Shown here: piece by piece, positions 21,494 through 30,642 of the stretch
Position numbering within the stretch: the first letter of the stretch is position 1
How the letters are laid out: the number at the start of each line of letters is the position of its first letter
From: Pseudomonas fluorescens
Lineage (GTDB): Bacteria; Pseudomonadota; Gammaproteobacteria; Pseudomonadales; Pseudomonadaceae
Direction: 5' to 3'
DNA length: 64,000 nt
Assembly (NCBI RefSeq): GCF_002022275.1
Contig: NZ_MSDF01000013.1
Span: 62,001-126,000 of the forward strand
The notes under the pieces: model-generated
The model's input: only the letters and a program-made list of their open reading frames with translations
Told to the model about the DNA's origin: nothing
The model's database searches: none
Position numbers and translations under genes: made by a program

Positions 21494-23310
21494 ATTCTTC
21501 CTGGAGTTATTTCTAGGGCTCGCTTCAAGTCGGCCGCATCTCTGGACGAAACAGGGACACTTTCATTTGCCAATTCACTTTTCCAAAGTGATCTATCAAT
21601 CATCACTTCCTCTACTGTACCCTTGTAGAAAAGACGATAGATGGTTACTGGGTGTGTCTGTCCACGACGGTGGGCCCTCGCACTTGCCTGGGCCTCCAAT
21701 GCAGGGTTCCACACTGGAGTGAAATGGATTACAACTGTGGCTGCGGTGATATTCAACCCGGCACCTGCGGCTTTAGGGTTCAATACCAAACATCCCGGCC
21801 CGTCATGATTTGAAAAATCGTCAATTATCGCCTGGCGGTCTTGCTGAGGAGTCGAACCATTAATCGCTCCCCAATATGTGCTGGGGAGGCTCTGGACCGC
21901 CTCCATCAAGAGTCCCCCGACCCGATTGAAGAGCGCAAACACAATGACCTTTCGTCCATTACAGAATGCCTCACGAAGCAGGCTCACAACACGCTCCATT
22001 TTGGGAGTCATGAGAGGACACCCAGTTGAGCGGAGCACGCTCGCCTCTTCGCCCTCGTCGTCACCTTCTTCATCTTTCCGCAGCCAAGGATGCGCACAAA
22101 CTAATTGCAGTTGGAGCGTTGCAACCAAAGCTCCCGCCACAGGGTACTTAGCCAAGGTAGCCGCACGTACCATGGAATAATGGCCGGCGAGCAAATCATC
22201 CAGCTCTAACGGAATATCGATATTAATTCGCGCGGGAAGGTCACCTGCCACGTCCACCACTCTGCGTTTGAGAATGATCGGATCCGTAAAGTGCCCAATA
22301 GCTTGTGCCGATTCGAGGCTGTCCGAGTAGGCTGCTTCAAATTCCCGTCTCGAACCCAACAAACCTGGTATCGCAAAATCTGCTAGTGACCACAGATCCA
22401 ATAGACTGTTTTCAACCGGAGTGCCAGTCATAGGAATGGTTCGCCGGCGCGGGATCGATACGACTGCACTTCTACGATTCGAGTCCGGGTTCTTGATGGC
22501 TTGTGCCTCATCGCAGATTACCCATGACCATTCAAACGATGAAAAGATTGAAATGTCATTAACCATCGTGTCGTAGGTCGTAATGACCACACTTGTCCGT
22601 TGGAGCTCTCGGTAAATTCCAGCTCTATTGGCCCCCCGATGAACCATCACTGTCATCCCGGCCGCGAAGCGCTCAAATTCACGCACCCAGTTGGCAATCA
22701 AGCTGGTCGGGCAAATTATCAAGGCAGGAGCATCGGTTTTCGGCGGCTCCATCAGCAACAACGCAATGATCTGTAGTGTTTTCCCTAGCCCCATTTCGTC
22801 GGCTAAGATCAATCCGCCGGTATGTTTAATGGTGTTCCACATCCAACTGACGCCGCGCGATTGGTACGGAAAAAGGGTAGCTGTCAGCCCCTGAATAGTC
22901 ATTTCGCCATCTAGGTCCTCAGCAGCGACTCTACCAGCCTGAAGAAACCCCTCTTCGACCTCGACCTGCATACTTGCATCCACGCCGCGGATAAGGCTGA
23001 TTGCTTGGCTATAGGTAAGCCTATCAGGAGAACAGCCATTCAGCATTTTTTCGAAAAGGATGACTGCATCTCGCGGCAAAGGCCGAATCGTCGTACCGTC
23101 CATGACCCATGCATGGCGATTGCTGGGCGCGAGATGCACATAGCGATTTCCTCTCAGCAAGCGGACCCCACCAAGTCGCGCAACAATCCAGTCCCCAGCC
23201 CGGCCGATGATCATTACTGGGTCGATCAATCGCTCCGAAAGCATCAAGCCTTCGGGTATGTTCTGTCGCAGCGACTCATAAATCTCTGGGAACTCGGCAG
23301 GCTCAGTCAT
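21490..23310 (-). CDS. SNF2-family (SF2) DNA helicase/translocase
   Basis: The product is about 606 aa. The N-terminal 140 residues are of unknown fold. The SNF2 ATPase follows: LADEMGLGKTLQIIALL (Walker A), CPTSLIANWVREF, ITTYDTMV, WVICDEAQAIKN (DEAQ box), MTGTPVENSLLDLWSL, then helicase C with LVLNPKAAGAGLNITAATVV and SARAHRRGQTHPV (motif VI). Such translocases remodel protein-DNA complexes and recur in defence systems. The start at 23310 has GAGGAG upstream; it overlaps the HNH gene by 8 bp and the EcoRII-N gene by 4 bp. Confidence 0.93.
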   Translation of the reverse strand: MTEPAEFPEIYESLRQNIPEGLMLSERLIDPVMIIGRAGDWIVARLGGVRLLRGNRYVHLAPSNRHAWVMDGTTIRPLPRDAVILFEKMLNGCSPDRLTYSQAISLIRGVDASMQVEVEEGFLQAGRVAAEDLDGEMTIQGLTATLFPYQSRGVSWMWNTIKHTGGLILADEMGLGKTLQIIALLLMEPPKTDAPALIICPTSLIANWVREFERFAAGMTVMVHRGANRAGIYRELQRTSVVITTYDTMVNDISIFSSFEWSWVICDEAQAIKNPDSNRRSAVVSIPRRRTIPMTGTPVENSLLDLWSLADFAIPGLLGSRREFEAAYSDSLESAQAIGHFTDPIILKRRVVDVAGDLPARINIDIPLELDDLLAGHYSMVRAATLAKYPVAGALVATLQLQLVCAHPWLRKDEEGDDEGEEASVLRSTGCPLMTPKMERVVSLLREAFCNGRKVIVFALFNRVGGLLMEAVQSLPSTYWGAINGSTPQQDRQAIIDDFSNHDGPGCLVLNPKAAGAGLNITAATVVIHFTPVWNPALEAQASARAHRRGQTHPVTIYRLFYKGTVEEVMIDRSLWKSELANESVPVSSRDAADLKRALEITPGRI

Positions 23311-24127
23311 TGCAGCCACTCCTCAACCGCTTTAAATCCTCAATATCCCAAGGAATTGGGCGCTTCGTATGAAGCGCTCGATGACAGGATGGACAAAGTG
23401 GAACTAGATCGGTACGTGGATCATAAGAGCGAGGTTCAATAAGCGAAGCAAGCGGCTCAAGATGGTGTACTTCAATTATCGCCCCCGCCTCCCCGTAGAC
23501 CCGTCGGGGCTCGAGTCCGCAAACGATACAACGTTCTCCGTGAATGCGGATACACAAGAGCCTGTTGCGCGGGTTTCGCTCCCTTCGCTTCACGACTGAC
23601 TGAAGAATAGCGCCTTCAAATGCGGGAATTTCATCATTGACCTCCTCCTCAATAACGTCATATCCGATGAGCTCGGCCATTGCGGCCATCATCGGTACTA
23701 TCACGTCGCGACAGATGGCGATGATCGCAACGTCATCGTGTGGATGGTCCTGATTCCGGATTAGTGCAGTCATCCGGAAAGAGCCAGACGTAACAGCCCA
23801 GTCGGCGAGGTTTTGGCCAGCGATTTCCACCGCAATATCTGACCGGATCGAGGCGACAAGAGCACGCGCCAACTGCACATCCTCCGAAGCTGCCCTTCGG
23901 ATTTGTCCGATTATCTCTCCTGAGAAGCTACCAAACGACAGACCGACGCTGTGCCCTTTCAAGCCGTAAGGCTTAAGCTCGGCAACCGGTCCGTGCTTCT
24001 GGTCAAGATCTCCGAACCATATACGCAGGCCCGATCGCAGTCCGCTGACGTCGACTGCGGCAGCGATCGCAGCCCCGGTTCCCTCTTCCAGCTCCTTTAA
24101 AATCAGATCCTTCTTCCCTACGATCAT
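23303..24127 (-). CDS. HNH endonuclease of the defence module
   Basis: The 274-aa protein has an uncharacterised N-terminal domain (residues 1-190) and a C-terminal HNH nuclease: CIVCGLEP (zinc-binding Cys pair), EVHHLEPLASL (catalytic HH), TDLVPLCPSCHRALH (Asn replaced by Asp, second Cys pair, final His). It is the most likely DNA-cutting subunit of the system, with a second possible nuclease in Vsr. It overlaps the GHKL ATPase gene by the 4-bp ATGA and the helicase gene downstream, so stoichiometry is probably set by translational coupling. Confidence 0.88.
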   Translation of the reverse strand: MIVGKKDLILKELEEGTGAAIAAAVDVSGLRSGLRIWFGDLDQKHGPVAELKPYGLKGHSVGLSFGSFSGEIIGQIRRAASEDVQLARALVASIRSDIAVEIAGQNLADWAVTSGSFRMTALIRNQDHPHDDVAIIAICRDVIVPMMAAMAELIGYDVIEEEVNDEIPAFEGAILQSVVKRRERNPRNRLLCIRIHGERCIVCGLEPRRVYGEAGAIIEVHHLEPLASLIEPRSYDPRTDLVPLCPSCHRALHTKRPIPWDIEDLKRLRSGCND

Positions 24128-25758
24128 TCTGCGTCTTCATCCTCAATCATCAAGTCAGCAGGGTCAGGATCAGGAACATTGCGCAGGAGCTTGCGCAGGT
24201 TGTTCGATATCTCGCTGCGGATGTCCTCGAAGATCGGTTCCAGCTCTTCGTTCGTATTGTTTTGCTCTGCTGCGGCAAATGCCCATAGAAGCAGGTCCAT
24301 ACCCTCTACCGCGTAACCGTTGGCAGCGGCACGCTTATATATCTTCTGGTAGAAATCATGATGTTTGTTCAGCAGTACCGCCGGCATGTGGCCGCTATCG
24401 CCTGCGCTACGCAGGGCAGGCTGCCATAGCTCACCAGTATTGATGTCTTCGACCGCATCGACATATACCGTGTCCGCGCTCACATTGCTTTGGACAGTAA
24501 GCTTGAGCTTGATCTTCGAACCCATGTTGTTGGAGATGACTGCCGACTGGGCAGCAGGATCGACGGATGTCACCTGAGCCTTACTGGCACTGCCTGTATC
24601 CGCAATGTTCTTGTTCGCACTGGTGTGGTCGATTTGACGAACATTTGTCTGCTCACGAGTTTGCCTTCGAGCACGCTTCCCAGCTTCCCGGTAGATTGGC
24701 TGCAGTAGATCACGCAGACCATCCTCTAGGTCGGGGTGGAAAAGAATCCGGGATTTCTTTACGTCGATCCGGAACGCATCATCAAGCTCGTGGCCGAAGT
24801 CGAACTCGATCCGCAGCAGCGAAGTGTGCGGTTCAGGAGCTCCGAAGACTTCCATCCAGCTGCCATCTTGAATCAAGCGCCCCTCTCGATACACGTAGAA
24901 ACCCTGAGCGCGGTTGGAGATCCGCGCATGGGCTTTTTCCTCATCTTTGGTCATGTCGCTGCGATGGGGCAGGATCCACGCCCGAATATTCGCGATCTCT
25001 TCCGAGCCGTCGGGCATTTCCACTAGCAGCTTCTGCTTTGTCTCGGCAAGGACCTGTTCTGAGCGGGAGGGATAGAAGGGATTCCAAGGATCGACAGGGA
25101 TTTGATTAACGAAAATGGATACGTTGCGCTCCCTATCGTCAGCCGAGTCGACGAACCGGTGGTAAACGAGCGAAAGATGTTTGACTAGGCTTTCTGCCAG
25201 CCGCTTGATCGCAGCCTGTTCCTTAGCCGAGCCAGGCTCATAATCCTTCGTCAGGATCCTGTCACAGTTCTCCCAGATCAAGAGCGTTCCCTTGTCACCG
25301 CAGAGTTCTTCAAACATCTCCTGTTCGTCTGAGGTAACTGGCTCCTTGAGCATTTCCCACTTTTTCTGCTTGGCAACATACTCGAGATCCCAAGCAAGCT
25401 TTGCGAGTTCCTGGTCCGGACTCTTGCGGGAAATCAGAGTGTACTTGAGACATACGGAGCTTGACGCCGTCTTCAGACCAAGCCCGAACTTGCCAAGGCT
25501 CTCAGGATTCTCGCGTTCGGGAGCCCCGTAGCGCATGGCCCGATGGATGCCCTGCGCATCCATACCTTCGCCGTTGTCGCCGAAATAGACAAACTTTCGG
25601 CCGTCTTCACGGAGAGTGATCTCGACATTGATCTGCCCCGCCTTCGCGGCAATCGAATTGTCGATGATGTCCGCAGCCGCAGTCCTAACGTTGTAGCCAG
25701 TATCCCTAAGACCAAAAATCAAACGTGGAGCATCGGGCTCGTTGATCAAATCGTTCAC
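24124..25758 (-). CDS. GHKL (MORC/paraMORC-like) ATPase
   Basis: The 544-aa protein's N-terminal 200 residues carry the Bergerat ATP-binding fold: AAADIIDNSIAAKAG (N box), GDNGEGMD (G1), GKFGLGLKTAS (G2). A transducer-like region follows, then a C-terminal helical tail ending acidic (DPADLMIEDEDAE). Prokaryotic MORC/paraMORC proteins of this type were described in restriction-modification neighbourhoods with SF2 helicases and nucleases, as here. A GTG start at 25758 follows AAAGGA at 7 nt. It is the first gene of the operon GHKL-HNH-SNF2-EcoRII-N. Confidence 0.88.
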   Translation of the reverse strand: MNDLINEPDAPRLIFGLRDTGYNVRTAAADIIDNSIAAKAGQINVEITLREDGRKFVYFGDNGEGMDAQGIHRAMRYGAPERENPESLGKFGLGLKTASSSVCLKYTLISRKSPDQELAKLAWDLEYVAKQKKWEMLKEPVTSDEQEMFEELCGDKGTLLIWENCDRILTKDYEPGSAKEQAAIKRLAESLVKHLSLVYHRFVDSADDRERNVSIFVNQIPVDPWNPFYPSRSEQVLAETKQKLLVEMPDGSEEIANIRAWILPHRSDMTKDEEKAHARISNRAQGFYVYREGRLIQDGSWMEVFGAPEPHTSLLRIEFDFGHELDDAFRIDVKKSRILFHPDLEDGLRDLLQPIYREAGKRARRQTREQTNVRQIDHTSANKNIADTGSASKAQVTSVDPAAQSAVISNNMGSKIKLKLTVQSNVSADTVYVDAVEDINTGELWQPALRSAGDSGHMPAVLLNKHHDFYQKIYKRAAANGYAVEGMDLLLWAFAAAEQNNTNEELEPIFEDIRSEISNNLRKLLRNVPDPDPADLMIEDEDAE

Positions 25759-25928
25759 ATCGAAATCCTTTTATCATGGGCTTCTACCGTCTAGTCCGGC
25801 GAGTTTCTGCACCAAGCGAAAATTCAGGCCAGTATAATTGTACTCTGACGCTGCAGGACAACTCGCTCAATCGGCTTTTAATGAACATCCGTTCCAGCAA
25901 GCCTAGTCCGATGTCGCAACCATTTTTT

Positions 25929-26360
25929 TTAGGAGGGTGCCTGATCGGACGATAGCAGGCTAAGTTTCCGCTCCAGCCGGTCCAATGTGTCCGGTTCCTT
26001 CTTCAATTGACACTCCCAGATAATCAGAACATTCCAGCCGGCAGCCTCAAGGCTATTGATGTTGGCGAGGTCCCTTGCGACATTTTTCTGGAATTTTTCC
26101 TTCCAAAACTCTGGCCTCGTCTTCGGGATCGTTGAGTAAGGGCAGCCCGGGTGACGGTGCCAGAAGCAGCCATGGACAAAGATGCAGACCTTCAGACGTG
26201 GGATCACGATGTCTGGCTTGCCGGCTAGGTCCTTACGATGGATGCGATAACGGTAACCTCGACCGTGCAAAAAGCGCCTGACTACCATTTCTGGCACAGT
26301 GTCCTTGCCGCGAATGGCGGACATCATCCTAGAACGAGTTGCAGTGTCTACAGTGTCCAT
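25929..26360 (-). CDS. vsr: Very short patch repair endonuclease Vsr
   Basis: The 143-aa product has all Vsr marks: SRMMSAIRGKDTVPEMVVRR, YRIHRKDLAGKPDIVIP (catalytic Asp), VFVHGCFWHRHPGC-like VCIFVHGCFWHRH and the Trp-rich FWKEKF region. Vsr nicks at T:G mismatches produced by deamination of 5-methylcytosine in Dcm sites (CTWGG). It lies divergent from the Dcm-like methylase (287 bp apart) rather than overlapping it as in E. coli, and upstream of the GHKL gene on the same strand with a 170-bp gap, so it may have its own promoter. Confidence 0.95.
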   Translation of the reverse strand: MDTVDTATRSRMMSAIRGKDTVPEMVVRRFLHGRGYRYRIHRKDLAGKPDIVIPRLKVCIFVHGCFWHRHPGCPYSTIPKTRPEFWKEKFQKNVARDLANINSLEAAGWNVLIIWECQLKKEPDTLDRLERKLSLLSSDQAPS

Positions 26361-26647
26361 ATCTGAACCGTAACCGTGAAAGATCTCTGTTCGGTAACTC
26401 TCGCTTTGCGAGGTTCAAGAAACATGCCGACAAGCTAGCAGCTGAGCTGGATTCGGTAATAGCTTGGATCATGTACCAGAACGGCAAACAAAATCTGCCA
26501 CCGCAAAGCACTGTACATGCACACAGCCAAGCCATAATTTCAAGTCGTTTTTTGCTCCTGCAAGCTAATTTAGAAAACGCTTCACATTAGCTGCCATAGG
26601 GATATTATAGTGATATTTCGTCACAGATTTGACCCAGAAGAGCTCAT

Positions 26648-28084
26648 ATGAATTTCGTTGACAATGAACAAAACGCTTATGGAGATGCACCGAGCTTATT
26701 GGCGAATCGTCCCGCTAATCATGCCGACAACGACCTAACGTTGTTAAAGAAGCTGCTCGACATCTACGACCAAGGCTTTTTGGCTGAGACCCTCAACGAA
26801 GCCAGTCCTGGGCACTGGTGTCGCGAGACGATCAACCGCTGGCACAAGGGTAAGGCATCTCCGAAACTCTCCTACGTCGAGCACGCGCGCCTCAGTGAGC
26901 TGCTACCTCGAAAGGTCGAAGGCAAGCGCACATTCACTTTCATCGATTTGTTTGCCGGGATCGGCGGTATTCGAAAGGGCTTCGAGGCGATCGGCGGCGA
27001 GTGCCTGTTCACCTCCGAATGGAACAAGTACGCAGTTCGGACCTACAAAGCCAACCATTATTGCGACCCAGCTCGCCATCGCTTCAACTTGGATATCAGG
27101 TCCGTGACACTATCCGATCGGCCTGACGTCAGCGAGGACGAGGCATATCGCAATATTGATATTGAAATACCAGATCATGATGTGTTGCTGGCAGGTTTTC
27201 CTTGCCAGCCTTTCTCCTTGGCAGGCGTTTCTAAAAAGAATTCGTTAGGTCGCAAGCATGGGTTTGAATGCGAAACTCAAGGCACGCTCTTCTTCGATGT
27301 TGCCAGAATCATAGCGGCCAAGCGGCCAGCAGCGTTTTTGCTCGAAAACGTGAAAAATCTTAAGAGTCACGACAAGGGCAACACATTCCGGATCATCTGC
27401 GAGACGCTGGACGAGCTCGGCTACGAAGTGGCTGATGTAAACGCACCTAAGGGTGCCGATCCGAAGGTGATTGATGCCATGAAATTTCTGCCTCAGCACC
27501 GCGAGCGGATCGTACTGGTAGGCTTCAGACGCGATTTAAATGTCCATGAGGGCTTCACTCTCAAAGACATAGTCAAGCACCAGCCAGCACAACGGCCTTC
27601 GTTCGGCGATCTTCTAGACGAGGACGTCGACAGCAAGTACATCCTCACGCCCAAGCTGTGGGAGTATCTCTATAAGTACGCTCAGAAACACAAGGAGAAG
27701 GGTAACGGCTTCGGGTTCGGCCTGACTGGCCCCAACAGTGTGGCGCGTACGCTGTCCGCCCGCTACCACAAGGATGGCTCCGAAATTCTTGTTGATCGCG
27801 GATTCTCGGAAAAACTTGAATTTCATGGCGAACTTAATCATATGAATAGGCCGCGCCGCCTTACTCCTCATGAATGTGCCCGCTTGATGGGGTTTGACAA
27901 ACCGGGCGAGAGCAGCTTCGTGATTCCTGTCTCTGACACCCAAGCTTACCGTCAATTCGGCAACTCCGTAGCAGTGCCTGTTTTCGAAGCGGTCGCGCGA
28001 ATAATGAAAGACCGTATCTTAGCGGCCAAGGCAAAAGCACAAGATGCGGAAAGACCGAAACTTGAAATTGCGCCTCCGGGATAA
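26648..28084 (+). CDS. dcm: Dcm-like DNA (cytosine-5) methyltransferase
   Basis: The 478-aa methylase is very close to E. coli Dcm/M.EcoRII along its whole length, including the N-terminal helical extension ([17 protein letters not shown]) and [20 protein letters not shown] (motif I). Catalytic Cys about residue 186 lies in [12 protein letters not shown] (motif IV), [11 protein letters not shown] is motif VI and [14 protein letters not shown] motif X. By that similarity it should methylate the inner C of CCWGG. It protects host sites in the defence module and is the only module gene on the plus strand. Confidence 0.93.
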   Translation: MNFVDNEQNAYGDAPSLLANRPANHADNDLTLLKKLLDIYDQGFLAETLNEASPGHWCRETINRWHKGKASPKLSYVEHARLSELLPRKVEGKRTFTFIDLFAGIGGIRKGFEAIGGECLFTSEWNKYAVRTYKANHYCDPARHRFNLDIRSVTLSDRPDVSEDEAYRNIDIEIPDHDVLLAGFPCQPFSLAGVSKKNSLGRKHGFECETQGTLFFDVARIIAAKRPAAFLLENVKNLKSHDKGNTFRIICETLDELGYEVADVNAPKGADPKVIDAMKFLPQHRERIVLVGFRRDLNVHEGFTLKDIVKHQPAQRPSFGDLLDEDVDSKYILTPKLWEYLYKYAQKHKEKGNGFGFGLTGPNSVARTLSARYHKDGSEILVDRGFSEKLEFHGELNHMNRPRRLTPHECARLMGFDKPGESSFVIPVSDTQAYRQFGNSVAVPVFEAVARIMKDRILAAKAKAQDAERPKLEIAPPG

Positions 28085-28238
28085 CGGTCGCCACCTACAA
28101 ATTTATTTCGTCCACGATAGAAATCTGTGGACCTCTATCAACGGGTAGGCAGTTAACAAATAATAATCGTAAACCATGGCTGCCGAGCAAAATTGTCAAT
28201 TCGATTACGAGCGGCGGGTCATGGCATTGCCATCTGAA

Positions 28239-28260
28239 GTATTCCAATTGGTATTCCAAT
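28239..28260. repeat. Tandem GTATTCCAAT repeats near the right island end
   Basis: GTATTCCAAT occurs at 28239-28248 and 28251-28260, 12 bp apart, matching the spacing and core (GTAT-CC) of the repeat pair at 11795-11813 next to the integrase. These are candidate arm-type binding sites of the island integrase. Confidence 0.5.
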
Positions 28261-28309
28261 CAAAATACAGCTCGAATATTTTTTAAAATAATCAATAGCA
28301 TAACAGACC

Positions 28310-28333
28310 GATTCAGATTACCCCGGCCCACCA
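28310..28333. other. Probable attR: degenerate copy of the ssrA 3' end
   Basis: GATTCAGATTACCCCGGCCCACCA aligns with the last 25 nt of tmRNA with one gap and a few substitutions (TTC, CCCCGGC and CCACCA are conserved). It is followed at once by a hairpin terminator suited to be the displaced native ssrA terminator. The imperfect match is unusual for an att site, so the call is moderate. Confidence 0.5.
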
Positions 28334-28447
28334 ATTCGAAGCATCGACAGAACCCGCCTAGTGCGGGTTTTGTTGTTTCTGAGGGTTGGAAAGCCCAGCC
28401 GGCGGGCCTTCGGATTTTTCCTTCAAGATGTCGCGCCGTTGGTGAAC
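28334..28447. repeat. Direct repeat copy 1 flanking the gvg segment
   Basis: ATTCGAAGCATCGACA, a hairpin AACCCGC-CTAGT-GCGGGTT (28351-28369) followed by TTGTTG, and TTCAAGATGTCGCGCC all recur in the same order at 41550-41650, with small indels in between. The hairpin is a plausible rho-independent terminator, possibly the original ssrA terminator. Confidence 0.8.
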
Positions 28448-28581
28448 TGGCGTAGCCCCCACCACAACGCTAACGTTCCCCCCGTCGCTGCTCATCAGCG
28501 ACCGGCTTTGACAGGCCGAAAAGTGTAACCTTTCACACCCCATGATTTAACGGCATGCTTCACGCATCCCGCCTCGTTCAT

Positions 28582-28656
28582 GGCGGCTGTGCGTGGGGCA
28601 TCTTCGGGTGCGCCGGGTTCCTACACTTCCGGTCTGTCAACCCGCGTACAGCTGCC
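28582..28656 (+). ncRNA. C4-like antisense RNA leader of the DUF6124 gene
   Basis: This 75-nt element is homologous to those at 18014 and 53734. The closing stem (GGCGGCUGUGCGUG with CGCGUACAGCUGCC) includes three G-U pairs. A GCAUC-UUCG-GGUGC hairpin follows, then CCGG-12nt-CCGG. Its loop GUUCCUACACU (28617-28627) can form 11 consecutive pairs (two G-U) with AGUGUGGGAGC (28700-28710), the ribosome-binding site of the downstream gene. Seven pairs with AAGUGUA upstream (28521-28527) are also possible. It is probably expressed from a promoter left of 28521 in the same transcript as the gene. Confidence 0.75.
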
Positions 28657-28716
28657 ACCCAATCCTGTTTGACAGCAGAGAGGCGGCAGCTCCTTAAACA
28701 GTGTGGGAGCTTCATC

Positions 28717-28977
28717 ATGAAAAAAATCACCCCCAATCCTCCAGCGAGCCTTTTCACGGTCACTCAAGACATCGAACCTGAAACTCTACTGATTCAAGCC
28801 AGCGAAACCCTTGCCTCGCTGAACGCTATCACCACTGACCTGGCTTTCGAACTCGAAGGCGAAAACCGTCAGAAGCTTTTGGGTAGCCAACAATTAATCG
28901 TGCTGGGTGAATTACTGATCGAGCGGGTATTGGCTGTACTGCACCCCGCAACAGACACGTCACCGTCCCCGCAGTAG
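28717..28977 (+). CDS. DUF6124/DUF3077-type small protein
   Basis: The 86-aa protein begins MKKITPNPPASLFTV, with the Met-x-Lys-x-x-Pro-x-Pro-Pro opening shared with the DUF3077 protein at 53384, then a helical body (LIQASETLASLNAITTDLAFEL). Function is unknown; these are common, often multicopy, small Pseudomonas proteins. The start at 28717 has GGGAG 8 nt upstream, exactly the sequence that the antisense loop of the leader RNA can cover. An inverted repeat AGCTCC/GGAGCT (28688-28711) could also hide the site. Confidence 0.75.
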   Translation: MKKITPNPPASLFTVTQDIEPETLLIQASETLASLNAITTDLAFELEGENRQKLLGSQQLIVLGELLIERVLAVLHPATDTSPSPQ

Positions 28978-29187
28978 CAAAAATCAAAAGGCCGAGTCGC
29001 TTTACAGCAACTCGGTCCTAGAAAGTTCAGCGCTCAACGCACTTTTGCTCACTCGAAACAAAACGGGACTGACCTTGTAGGATCTCGTGCAGGCCGCCAT
29101 CCGGCAGGATTGCAGCGCGATCACCCTAGAGGCCGGCACTACGGTTTGGCATTCCCACCCCTAGAAACACCAAAAAAACGCAGCCGC

Positions 29188-30642
29188 TCACCCCCCCCGC
29201 TGTTGCGCCACAAGGGCATTATCCAACTCCATCTGCATCAACTGCCCAATAGTCTGCCCAACCCTCTGCACCGCCATCTCAATCTTCCGCGTCGGCGGAT
29301 GAGCAAAGTTCAGCCGAATACAATTTCGGTACTTCCCCGCCGCCGAGAAAATATTGCCGTTGGCCACCTGCACGTCCTGAGCTTCCAACAGCCGATTAAG
29401 GGCGTAGGTGTCAAATTCGCCGGGCAGTTCGACCCACAGGGTAAAGCCACCCTGGGGCTGGCTGACGCGGGTGCCCGCCGGGAAGTAGCGGTTGACCCAC
29501 TCACTCATCAGGTCGCCGTTGCGCTTGTATTGTTTGCGCATGCGGCGCAGGTGCAGCATGTAGTTGCCCTTGGCGATGAATTCGGCCACTGCCAGTTGCG
29601 GCTGGGTGACGGTGGCGCCGGAGCCGATGTATTTCATGTGCAGCACTTGGGGCAAATAGCGCCCCGGAGCGATCCAGCCGACGCGAAGGCCTGGGGCTAC
29701 GGTTTTGGAAAATGAACTGCAGAGCACCACCCGGTTGTCTTCATCGAAGGACTTGAGTGAGCGCGGCCGTGGGTAGCGGTGCGACAGGTCACCGTAGATG
29801 TCGTCTTCAATGATGGGCACGTCGAAGCGCTGGGCCATGCGGATCAGCTTGAGTTTTCGCTCGTCGGGCATGATGTAGCCCATGGGGTTGTTACAGTTGG
29901 CGGTCAACTGGATCACTTTGATCGGCCACTGCTCCAGTGCCATTTCCAGGGCTTCCAGGTTGATGCCGGTGACGGGGTCGGTGGGGATTTCCAGCGCCTT
30001 GAGATCGGCCGCCTTGAGGATCTGCATCATCCCGTGATAGCTCGGCGAGGCGATCGCCACGATGTCGCCGGGCGAGCAAATCGCGCGGATCGCGGTGGAC
30101 AGGGCTTCCTGGCAGCCGCTGGTGATAATCAGGTCAGCCGGGGCCAGGCGACAGCCCGAATCGATGGACAGCCGGGCGATCTGTTCGCGCAGGGCCAATA
30201 CACCCTGGATGTGGTTGTATTGCAGGCTCGCGTTGTCACTGCGCCGGCTGATACGGGCCATCGCGGTCAGCAGCGGTTTGAGGGTCGGTACGCTGATGTC
30301 CGGCATGCCGCATCCCAGCTGGACAACCTCGGTGCTTTGATCGAAGCGCATCAGTTCCTGGACCATGTCCCACTGGGAAATGTCCACCGGCCGCAGGATG
30401 GGCCGGCCCATCTGCGGCAACGGCGCCACGCGCCGATCCGACGGCACGAAATAGCCCGATTTGGGGCGCGGTATCGCCAACCCCGAACATTCCAATACAC
30501 GGTAGGCCTGTTGCACGGTGGTCAGGCTGACGCCGTGCTCATGGCTGAGGGTGCGTACAGACGGCAAGCGCTCGCCAGGCCCGTAAAGGCCTTGCTCGAT
30601 GCGGCTGCTGATGAATTCGGCGAGGTTCAGATAAAGGGTCAT
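29188..30642 (-). CDS. gvgR: MocR/PdxR-type regulator (GntR wHTH + aminotransferase fold), GvgR
   Basis: The 484-aa protein has an N-terminal GntR winged helix (RIEQGLYGPGERLPSVRTLS, SLTTVQQAYRVLECSGL; residues 1-75), a linker and a type-I aminotransferase-like domain. The domain includes NCNNPMGYIM, IIEDDIYGDLSHR and CSSFSKTVAPGLRVGW, whose Lys is the predicted PLP anchor. MocR proteins sense amino-acid or PLP metabolites. It is divergent from the biosynthetic genes, with 308 bp between, which contain direct repeats CTGTATCT suited as operators. The position matches the regulator of the gvg cluster as I recall it; the symbol is by that analogy. Confidence 0.8.
   Translation of the reverse strand: MTLYLNLAEFISSRIEQGLYGPGERLPSVRTLSHEHGVSLTTVQQAYRVLECSGLAIPRPKSGYFVPSDRRVAPLPQMGRPILRPVDISQWDMVQELMRFDQSTEVVQLGCGMPDISVPTLKPLLTAMARISRRSDNASLQYNHIQGVLALREQIARLSIDSGCRLAPADLIITSGCQEALSTAIRAICSPGDIVAIASPSYHGMMQILKAADLKALEIPTDPVTGINLEALEMALEQWPIKVIQLTANCNNPMGYIMPDERKLKLIRMAQRFDVPIIEDDIYGDLSHRYPRPRSLKSFDEDNRVVLCSSFSKTVAPGLRVGWIAPGRYLPQVLHMKYIGSGATVTQPQLAVAEFIAKGNYMLHLRRMRKQYKRNGDLMSEWVNRYFPAGTRVSQPQGGFTLWVELPGEFDTYALNRLLEAQDVQVANGNIFSAAGKYRNCIRLNFAHPPTRKIEMAVQRVGQTIGQLMQMELDNALVAQQRGG

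Noticed and set aside
28310..28333. A tRNA gene at the right island end
   Set aside because: Only the last ~24 nt resemble a T-arm and acceptor end; no D- or anticodon arm precedes it, so it is at most an att remnant of ssrA.
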